Assembly (NCBI GenBank): GCA_963995505.1
Contig: OZ023186.1
Span: 9,307,570 to 9,371,569 of the forward strand
From: Hypericum androsaemum
Lineage: Eukaryota > Streptophyta > Magnoliopsida > Malpighiales > Hypericaceae
Direction of reading: 5' to 3'
DNA length: 64,000 nt
Below are positions 53,301 through 64,000 of this stretch, in pieces. The translations under genes and the position numbers were made by a program. Each line of letters starts with the position of its first letter. Positions within the stretch are counted from its first letter, which is position 1. Below the pieces are notes generated by a model that was not told where the DNA came from, made no database searches, and saw nothing but the letters and a program-made list of their open reading frames with translations.

Positions 53301-54484
53301 CCTACCAAAATGGCTCTGTACCTATATGTTCTTTGTCTCAAGCGATAGCTTTTAAGTGCACGACCCAAAGATGAATGATTTTCCCTTGATTAATGAGTAA
53401 GAAAGCTTCATCCAGTCAGAGAGTCACCATAGCCAAGTGATGTTTTCAGGTGGTTCAATGACGTGACGAAGTGGGACGAAAAGAAGACGTAGAGTAGTCT
53501 TAGTCCTGTCTACCTTTAAATTGCCCCTTTTTATTAATGGGGGACCCCCGAAAGGCGAATAGGAAGCTTCAAGCGATCCCACCTTTGATCGAGATGAAGG
53601 TGTAGTTTTCAAACGGAATCCCAGGGTTGCCGATCAGATGAAGTAGTGGTTTCTGGGCACAAAGGATTCACTCGCTATTATAGGCCCGCCAAAGGGAAAG
53701 ACTAGTCAAAAGCATATAGCTAGTCTTCACGTTCCTGTCTTTTTATAAGTTTTATCAAACTGAAGTGATCTTGTTCTGTCTATTAGGATGACTCAGAGCG
53801 TTCGACTGTGGCTTTCACACCCAGCGCTTTCCCCCTCTTCGGGAACATTCCTTACGTCTTACACCGTTACTACAACTGTCGTTAGATCTCCTTGTACCTG
53901 ATCGAGAGTCCGACTTCTTTTTTCTATCAGCCGCCCTGGGATTAAGGAGCGTCTGTTTTCTACAACACCACTGCCATGTAAGTTTTTAGGATGTTTCCGA
54001 CCTCCTGTATGACTATTTCGATACTTATCCCAAGTTTGATGGATGCAACAAAAAGAATACAAGCGAGGATGTTGTTCATGGTGAGCTGTGCATCCTGGAG
54101 TGGGACCTTGCGTAATCCTGCCTGCCTGTCCCCGGCGTTTCCCTTCTACCCAGTTTCTTCCTCTGCTGTACCTGCTCAATCACTGAGTAGAATGAGGGTA
54201 CACTGGTCATTAGCTTTACGATTTTGACTGGCTTTACGCCGAAGCTCCACCAGAAAGGAAACTATTGGTGACGTTCTTCGAGTAGTTCCATAGTAGGTTT
54301 CCCGAAAAGCGGCTTCTTTCCTTGTGGACTGGATCCATTGGTGACTTTCAACCATGGAAGGACTTCCTCTTTCCATCGGAGGCGATGGAAGGGGTCCCAG
54401 TTCGTCGAAGCGCCGCCTATCGATTTCATTTTCTGGAGCAACCGGTCCTCCACCTTCCCCTACCTCGGATACGCAACGCAACGC

Positions 54485-54674
<190 letters not shown>

Positions 54675-54679
54675 GATCT

Positions 54680-55200
54680 CCACAGTCCCGAGAGTTGGGA
54701 TTGGGGGTCCAGGGTCCAGCGGTCCGCGGTCGAGGGTTCTGGTGGTTTGGGGTCCTGGGTTCGAGGATTGGGGGGTCGGGGTCCAAGGTCTGGGATCCGG
54801 GGGTCAGGGTAAGGGTCCAAGGTCAGTGTTCAGGGTCTGGGGTCCAGGGGTCGGGGTCCTGTGATCCGGATATCCGGGGTCGGGGTTCTAGGTTTCGGGT
54901 TCAGATGTTGGGGTTTATGGTTGGGGGGTTGAGTGGTCTGGGATCTAGGGTCCGAGGGTCGGGGTCTGGGAGTCAGGGTGTCCGGGGGTTCGTGTCTGGG
55001 GACTCAAAGGTCCGGAGTTGGAGTCTAGGGTCCAGAGTCTGGGGTCGGGGGTCCTGGGTTGGGGGTCGGGGTGAAGGGTTGAGGTACGGGGTCCGGGGGT
55101 CGTTGTTTGGGGGCTGAAATTCGAGGTCGGGGGTCGGAGTCTGGGTTCAGGGGGTAGGGGTAGGGGTAGGGGTCCGGGTATCTGTGATCCAGGGGTTCCG
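54680..55200. repeat. GGGTC/GGGGTCC-rich minisatellite
   Basis: About 500 bp of irregular 6-14 bp units such as GGGGTCC, GGGTTC and GGGGTCGG. Strand asymmetry is strong, with almost all G on the plus strand. The units are the complement of those at 33905-34165. G-run spacing would allow G-quadruplex formation. There is no coding evidence. Confidence 0.85.
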
Positions 55201-55547
55201 ATTCATCTTCCGCACTAGCGAGTTCTCCTCCCGTACGAGAGTAGGCAACGTCCCTTGATTGTGATCCAAGGGCTTGATCCAAGTGCTTGTTAATGAAACA
55301 AATTGGAATTTTGTTGTGTTAAAATATGAAAATAGGACGTCTTTAAAAATTTATTAAGTAACCCATTCAAAGATTCGGCTTTGCTCAAACTTATATTAAT
55401 TTGTGAGTGTGTATAAAGTACAGTCGGTGTGAGAGTGCATGGGCAATGAGCGGCTCATGGCAAACATTCTAGGTGAAGGAAGACATGAACGAACCGATCC
55501 CACACCTGAAAATGAGAGATTCTGAGATTGTTCTGTGTGGCGCGACG
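55201..55547. other. Spacer without recognisable gene
   Basis: Unique-looking sequence between the minisatellite and the inverted-repeat element. No supported feature. Confidence 0.35.
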
Positions 55548-56745
55548 AGGACTAAAATACCCCTCCCACTTAAAAAATTAAAAATTCTTTTTTCCTTCCC
55601 ACTTCACCTTCTACTTCTCACCTTTAATCAAAAACTAAACCCAAATAAAATCAAAACCAAACAGAACAACATGAAGAAGAAATTTTTAAACTCAAATAAA
55701 ATCAAAATCAAACAATTTCTAAACTTGAAAAACCCTTAATTAATTATTCATTCCCCGAAACCCTCATTTTTGCAATAAACGAGCCTGGGATAAACCGAGT
55801 GGCAATACAAGACCACGGCCTCGAAGCTTTTATCGGTATCCAAGTTCCCGACCACGACAGCCTTGGTGACGTACGATTTTTGGACGAATTCCATGAAGTA
55901 GGGCTTGCCAACTTGAGGCGGTCAAAGGAGGGTTTCGATCGGACGAGACGAGGAAAGGAGTGGCGTCGTCGCTGTCAAGGAGGAGGAGCCACCCATTGCA
56001 GGAACCGACGCACCATGCGTCCTCATCCGCAAGTAGCCGCCTCATCTCGCCATCGTCGCCACCAAGAGTAACTAGACGAGGAGGAGGCTTGTAATTTTGG
56101 GTTTTTTGGGATTCCTGTAGTCGTCGAGAATCGACAAACATCGAGTTCTCCGAAGAAGTCCGGTCACCATAATCTCGGACATCGGTAGACCTCCACTCCA
56201 CCCCGTTCCCCTCACCGATGTCTTTCACTGTCCCTCCGCCGTGGAGACGATGGAAATCGACGGCGGATTGAAGAAGGTTTATCGGCGGTCGTGCCGAGAG
56301 GAGACCCCAGTTTGTCGGTGAACCCCGTGGTTGAAGAGAACCCATGATCTGTTGGGGTTGGGCTTCGGTGGACAAGAACCCTTATATACCCTTTTAACAA
56401 CGATTACGTGGACAATAACGGCGATTTCGTGGACAAGGCGGAAATTTTGTGGACAAGAACCCTAATTCTTGTGGTCTTCTAAATTTTGATTCTTATTAAT
56501 AAGTTTTAGTTTTGATTAAAAGTTGGGAGGAAGAAGAAGTAGTTGGAGGAAGAAGAAGGTGGGGGAAGGAAAGATGATTTTTTTTATTTTTAAGTGGGAG
56601 GAGCATTTTAGTCTTTTCAAGTAGGAATTCGCCGGAGAAAATGGCATATTCCGGCGACAGGGACCCGAGAGTCTATTATCATCAAAACTTAGGGACGAGA
56701 CAATCATTTTCCAAAAGTCAGGGACTTGAAAGTAATTTGTCCTTG
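55548..56745. mobile_element. Inverted-repeat element carrying an F-box/DUF295-like fragment
   Basis: Arms of about 100 bp at 55548-55660 and 56505-56615 are inverted copies: GACTAAAAT, CCTCCCACTTAAAAA, TTCCTTCCC and TTTAATCAAAA in the same order. The right side extends another 130 bp toward 56745 with no partner on the left, so the left end is truncated. No transposase is present. A host gene fragment in the middle suggests a gene-capturing (Pack-TIR) element. Confidence 0.55.
55770..56345 (-). pseudogene. F-box/DUF295-like gene fragment
   Basis: The minus strand reads PPPRLVTLGGDDGEMRRLL and then CVGSCNGWLLLLDSDD, like the central part of plant F-box proteins with a DUF295 beta-propeller. 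After a frame change it continues KPYFMEFVQKSYVTKAVVV, GNLDTDKSFEAVVLYCHSVY, as in the C-terminal half of the same family. The F-box itself is not seen and the frame is broken, so this is a non-functional fragment. It lies inside the inverted-repeat element. Confidence 0.55.
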
Positions 56746-57248
56746 ATTATATTGTGCCTAATGTCCTATTGCTATCCTACCTGATGTATATTTAGATAAT
56801 TTGGGGGTTAAGAAAACAGAATTAAGATGATGAATAATAAACCCAATAAAGCCATGTAGGAGATCTGATAGTTCCAAAGACATGATGAAATGATAGACGG
56901 ATAGATATGTACATTGGCACTTTTTTTTGAAAGAAAATAGACCTTAGAGCGATTATTGAGTTATAGAATCAGTTAAAAGTTTTGTTGACGGATTTACTTG
57001 TACTAAACATAACAAAATTTATTTACGAACAATCTTCTGTAATCTTGACTTCATGTTTGTTTTTCAACTTCTCAACTATTTTAAGAGAATTGCCTGCTTA
57101 ACGAGTTGTTAAATATGAGGGTAATATAACAACTTCGTAGTTGTAAAACAAAATTAATGCTAATTAAGTAGAATTAGTTTACAACATCATCCAACGTGTA
57201 CAACTACAAGGTTTCAAAAATAACCATAACCCAATCTTCTTTAGTGCC
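56746..57248. other. AT-rich upstream region of the peroxidase gene
   Basis: No gene is seen. The last 200 bases are the likely peroxidase promoter. Confidence 0.4.
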
Positions 57249-57256
57249 TATAAAAG
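57249..57256 (+). promoter_or_regulatory. Probable TATA box of the peroxidase gene
   Basis: TATAAAAG lies 96 bases before the start codon, a usual distance for a plant gene with a short 5' UTR. Confidence 0.6.
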
Positions 57257-57351
57257 TAGACAACGTCCTTTTCCTCAACATATCAAAAGTTACCTACATT
57301 GGATTCATACCATTTTCACTGAAAAATTTTGTCTTCTTATTTTTCTAAATA

Positions 57352-59553
<2,202 letters not shown>

Positions 59554-61440
59554 ATAATTTTATTATATCAACGTTTGTGCAAATTTAATGTTGTAATAAA
59601 GAAATAAATGATGTTCTTCGGAGGAAGAGATGTAATCGACAAAATATTTTTTCCGCTAATTGTTTAGTATGTGATTGTAGTTTTCTCCAGTTATTTTCTA
59701 AATGTTTAGAAAAAATGTTCAATGCTTTCATGCTTTATGATCTAAAACATCAACATTGGAATTCACTAATTTAACGTGTTTCAAAATATAGCATAGAAGT
59801 TTGTCAAGTAGCACGTGATTTATATTCACTTAAGGTCTATATTCAAGCATCACCAATAAAAAAAACATCATTCGTAGAACCATCCCTAAAATAGATTCGA
59901 CAGTGTTCAACTCAGAATATAGAACTTACCAAAAAAAATATAGAGTCAATTTTATTTTATAAAAAGTAATAATGTACTAGAATGGAAAAGTGTTAAAACT
60001 TTAAAGATTTATTATTGAATCGAATTTAGCTGATATACCGAAAAATTCAAAACTTAAAAGCACAACACTGGATCATCCATAAAAACATGTGTAGTCCAAA
60101 TGAAGTTCTCCCGAAGTAAAATTTACCGAACCACTACTTGATTTTCTGAATAATCAAACAATCGCCAATAAAAAAATGCAAAAAAAAAAATCGCCTATAA
60201 AAACGATTGGTAAAAGTAAAATTTAGTTTTCCAAAAAAAAATTAAATTTTAGTTTCGTGTCTTGAAATATTACTACTTTGTAGTTTTAAATTCTCTAACT
60301 AGGTGACATAAGTTTTACCGGACTATTAAGCGACACATGTTAACTCCAATTATTTAAGATATCATGTCACATCACTAATTTATCTACGTGTCATGTTACT
60401 TCATTAATTTTCTGTGTGGCATGTCGTTTCAATAATTTGAGAAAAAATGAGACAAATTCGGTAGCATTAAAATTCAATCCTAAAATTAGGATGAAATAAA
60501 TGGTGTTAGATCGGGGCCATCGGTATACTACACAGATCAAATTAATGATGTGACATGATATATAAATAAAATCAGTAATATGACATAAGCCGCTGATAAA
60601 ATTAATAACATAACATAATAACTCAAGTAACAATGGTTAATAGTTGAGTAAAATTTAACTATGGTTAATAGTTGTCACTTGATTCTGTTAACCAGAACGA
60701 GGAGTGCGAGGAACTGGCACCGCCTCCTCATCCTCCCTCTTGACAAGTCCTGTTAACCGCCATAGTTTGCTCGTTTCAGTTGATTTTTTCCCCACCCAAC
60801 CTCTCACGTACCTTCATCGGAGAGCCGCACCTTCATTACCATTCACCCGATCGCCGTTCACCCAAGGTAGGCGCTCACGAACCCCAGCGACGGCCGACCC
60901 CTCCCAGTCACCGATGGTGGGCCAAGGTAGGCACCGATTTGGGTATGATTGGTTAGGCAATAGAGGATGAGATTCTAAAGCTTGAAAGGGAGGAGTTCGT
61001 GGAGTCGATATCAAGACATCTTACCAACTCTTCGCTATTAGGGCTCATCTTTGCAAAAATTTGGGAACATGCAATTTTTTTCTTGAAATTTCTCTCTCGG
61101 ACTCACGGTGGAGACGGCGAGGAAGATGGGAGTGACATCATCGATTTTTTTTCTAAGGATATTTTCATCGTTTCATTGACAAAAATGAAAAAAAAATAGT
61201 TGTTAACGTGCGCTAAGGACCCAAAAGTATAATAAAATCAAACACAAGGGACGTCAGCGTGTATTTTCTAAACATTGGATATCTTTTAGTATATTTAAGC
61301 AAATTCGAGTGAGTTGAGAGTAATTTACCCAAAATTAAATACACGTGATAATGGAATTTCAAAAAACCACAAAATACTGATTTGCTAGGGTTTTTGAGTT
61401 CCTTGCTCCGGCAACCCCACCCAAAAGCCAGGGTTTTAGC
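59554..61440. other. Intergenic DNA between peroxidase and bystin
   Basis: AT-rich, with a GC-richer patch at 60700-61000 whose short frames match no family I recognise. 61205-61345 (read on the minus strand) resembles 59070-59120 in peroxidase intron 3, around TTTGATTTTATTATACT, probably remnants of one small transposon family. No gene is supported. Confidence 0.4.
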
Positions 61441-61456
61441 TTAAAGGAAACCCTAA
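61384..61456 (+). promoter_or_regulatory. Telo-box motifs upstream of bystin
   Basis: CTAGGGTTT at 61385-61393 and AAACCCTAA at 61448-61456 are telo-boxes in both orientations, 75-150 bases before the start codon. Such boxes are typical of promoters and leaders of plant ribosome-biogenesis and ribosomal-protein genes, which fits the downstream gene. Confidence 0.6.
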
Positions 61457-61530
61457 AAACGGTACGCCACCCAAAGCTTTCTGTTTCGCCGTTCACCTTC
61501 CCCTATTCCCGTAACCAACATCGCTCCGAT

Positions 61531-63892
61531 ATGGGTAAGAAGCGAGCCAGGCACCAAAACCCAGAGCCCTTCCTTCCACCCGACGACGATGGCTTGTCCA
61601 GCGCCGCCGCCGCCACCACCAAGAAGGACCGCTCCAAGCACCACCAGAAGCCCGAAAAGGTGAACTTCTTTTCGGTTCTCTTTGTGGGTCGGTACCCTTT
61701 TTTTTCCTGAATTGAATTTCAATAATTTGGTCTCTGTTTTCGGGTTTGTAGATGATATCGACGGGGATTACGTCGAAGATATTGAAGGAGGCGTTGATAC
61801 AGCAGAGGGAGATTGACGAGGAGGAAGACGAGGAGCGGAACCCGAGCGGTGGTTTCCGTGAGGCGTTTGCTTCGGTGGAGGAAGCAGGGAAGGGGAAAGG
61901 AGGAGAGGGTGGGGATGCGGAGGAGGACCTCGATGATTTTTCGGGTTTTGATGAGACTCAGAGCCGGTTTGGTGGCGATTATGAGGTCGGTTTTCTGTGC
62001 TATATGCTTGTTTCAGGCTGACTGTTGGTTTGTTGCTGTTATTTCTCGGTATGATGTGAAGAGTAAAATCAATCGAATTGTACATTGTTCAGCGTAAAAG
62101 TTTTGCGGTTTTTGAATCCGATAGCGATGAATTTCTGCGCTGTAATTCGCTTCTTCTTGAAGAAGTCTAATGCCTAACCTAGCAAGAATTTGATAATATT
62201 GGAACTTTTCTATCCTATCTAACAAATCGAACACATTGGCAATTTTATTGAAAAAGGGAAACTGTTTGGTAATGTATTCAGTTATCTCTCGTTCTATTTA
62301 TTTGATGTTGGTTAGCTTGGGTGAGGGGTATTGATGTGTTTGCTGTATTTACCACTGGGTTTACAGGATGAGATTGATGAGGATGATGAGAAATTACTGG
62401 AGGCATTTTTGTTGAAGGATGCTGAGCCTCAGCGTACTCTGGCTGATGTCATCATTAAGAAGATAAAGCAACAAGAGTCCAATGTTTCTTCAGGTCAAAC
62501 CTGTTTTTTTCTGTTTGTATATTGCTGAATTCTATGCATATGATATATGTATTGGCTTGCTTCTTTCTAAACCTTTGTTCCTTGCTTGCAGAAACTCGAC
62601 AGCCACCAAAATTGGATGACTCCCTTATAGAATTGTACAAGGGGTAATGTTGATACCCTCTCAGTGATTATTTGTTGATCGTAAACAGTGAACATCATGT
62701 TGTAGATTTATCCCTTAATCATGAAAATACTGTCTATATGAAAACTTTAGATATTTTGAAAAGTTATGACATTAGCACCTAGCTTGTTAATTCTCGTGTG
62801 TTACGCGTTAAAACATATTTCCTGCTGCTATTTGAAGGAAATATGCTTCTTGATCTAATTCTGCAGTTGGTGAGGGCTATATGAACGAAGCATTGGATGC
62901 TGGAAAAATAATCTAGTTGTTGTTATTGTTTGCAGACTTGGGGAGTTTCTTTCTAAATATACTGCCGGAAAGATGCCGAAGGCATTTAAGCACATTCCCT
63001 CGATGCAGCTTTGGGAAGATATCCTATACCTAACTGAACCAGAGAAGTGGTCTCCTAATGCTATGTATCAAGCAACAAGGATCTTTGCTTCCAATTTAAA
63101 CTCAAGGAAGGCTGAGCGCTTCTATAGATTGGTTTTGCTTCCTCGGATCAGAGATGATATTAGGAAGAACAAGAGGTTGCACTTTTCTCTCTATCAGGCT
63201 CTTAAAAAATCCATATACAAACCTGCCGCGTTCAACAAGGGAATACTGCTTCCTTTATGTAAGGTATGTACAAGCCTAAAGCATTCATTTATGAAATTTA
63301 TTACTTCATTTTTACTTGCCAATCTACTGCAGATGTCATGCTTTACTCTGGTTTCTGAAGGAGACGTAAGAATGGAATGAATAGTCATCAAAATGAAACT
63401 AACTGTGTTTCCAATTAATCGTGAAGGTGTCTGTATTTGTTCTCTCTGGTATTTGAGGTGGTTACAACATTAGTTAGTAGTCACAGCTGCAACTTACGCC
63501 TTGTAAATGGTTCTCACTTCTCACTATTTCTGATGAATTGTCAAGCTATTTCTTTGCAAAGGTTCTGATACTTTTCACGTAATCAGAATCAATATTCTCC
63601 CTTCCAAGCCACTTATCCCTCTGCTCCTCTGACGTCCGCCTTGTAAATGACCTCAAAGAACAAAGCAAAACTCTGTACCTGCCAATCTTAGCATTTCACC
63701 AAAGGCATATGCCATTCACCCTGCTACTCCCACTCAAAACACTTATTCCAAACTGACATGGCTCAATTTTTCGTGTCACATTTGTTTAATGTTAAAACTC
63801 ATTGATGTGCAGTCAGGAACCTGCAACCTCAGGGAAGCTGTCATTGTTGGAAGTGTCATTCAGAAGGTCTCCATTCCAATGCTCCATTCAAG
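61531..63892 (+). CDS. ENP1: Bystin / Enp1, 40S ribosome biogenesis factor (partial, 3' end outside window)
   Basis: Nucleolar factor needed for pre-40S maturation and export. Six exons are visible: 61531-61659, 61752-61985, 62367-62493, 62592-62643, 62936-63263 and 63813-63892; the gene continues past the right edge. They encode about 316 of an expected 430-450 residues. The N-terminus is basic ([14 protein letters not shown]), followed by an acidic low-complexity stretch ([24 protein letters not shown]). The conserved bystin domain starts with [20 protein letters not shown] and continues [40 protein letters not shown] and [20 protein letters not shown]. Frame and phase are consistent at every junction. 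There is no closely related family, so the call is firm. Confidence 0.96.
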
Positions 63893-64000
63893 GTTTGTTT
63901 AAATATTGTTATCTGGAAGTTTTTTTTTCTGAATGTGTTAACTGGAAGATGTTAAGCCTGTTTGGCGCATGTATAACTGATGCAATAAGCCTTTAGTTTC

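Larger units (their letters stand above)
49620..54480. other. Block of plant mitochondrial DNA in the nuclear genome (NUMT)
   Basis: About 4.9 kb with composition and word use unlike the flanks: near 43-45% GC, many purine/pyrimidine runs such as AAAGAAGGAAAG, and no retained nuclear gene. It is anchored by a recognisable nad5 segment with its group II intron end. The rest resembles plant mitochondrial intergenic DNA, where I recognise no further gene. Its open frames are short and without family resemblance. The right edge coincides with the AT/GT microsatellite. The left edge is placed by change of texture and is approximate. Confidence 0.75.

Noticed and set aside
50400..54480. Possible further mitochondrial genes or tRNAs
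   Set aside because: I compared frames and hairpins by eye and found none that I can support. Only the nad5 exon and the intron end are convincing.
60704..60970. 88-codon plus-strand frame between peroxidase and bystin
   Set aside because: Short, Ser/Pro/Arg-rich, no domain, no neighbouring exons with matching phase.

Overview
This is a stretch of nuclear DNA from a flowering plant. It carries GT-AG spliced genes with plant-only families (tau glutathione transferase, class III peroxidase, malectin-containing kinesin-14, plastid IF-2), AT-rich intergenic DNA full of small transposons, and a block of plant mitochondrial DNA containing the end of nad5. The sequence does not settle the species. 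UBP25 and a sugar-phosphate translocator sit about 8.6 kb apart here; as I recall, their Arabidopsis counterparts (At3g14400/At3g14410) are immediate neighbours, which would make this a conserved gene pair.

Layout: 0-4.1 kb, 5' part of a kinesin-14 with an N-terminal malectin domain (minus, runs off the left edge). 7.0-12.5 kb, chloroplast IF-2 (minus, 12 exons). 14.4-21.3 kb, nested transposons: a hAT-like MITE, a 5.3-kb long-TIR element holding a RING-finger fragment and split by a pol-less Ty3/gypsy-type LTR element, then another hAT-like MITE. 22.9-24.6 kb, tau-class GST (minus). 25.6-27.4 kb, a hAT MITE and a deleted PIF/Harbinger element. 28.2-30.4 kb, plastid 1-Cys MSRB (minus). 32.3-34.2 kb, a TRIM, a coding-like fragment, and an LTR with a GGACC-rich minisatellite. 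35.1-40.2 kb, UBP25 (plus). 40.7-41.6 kb, a broken UDP-glycosyltransferase. 42.1-43.2 kb, a poly(A)-tailed retroposon. 46.2-48.8 kb, the translocator (minus). 49.6-54.5 kb, mitochondrial DNA. 54.5-55.2 kb, a long (GT)n tract and a second GGGTC-rich minisatellite. 55.5-56.7 kb, an inverted-repeat element with an F-box/DUF295-like fragment. 57.4-59.6 kb, class III peroxidase (plus). 61.5 kb to the right edge, bystin/Enp1 (plus, partial).

The intact genes are unrelated single-copy housekeeping or stress genes and form no pathway or cluster. Exon junctions were placed by hand; in all eight intact genes the frame stays open across every junction and the lengths fit the families. I found no convincing new multi-gene system. 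The most unusual material is in the mobile DNA: the nested gene-capturing element, a second small member of the same long-TIR family inside the peroxidase intron, and two distant copies of the same minisatellite family.
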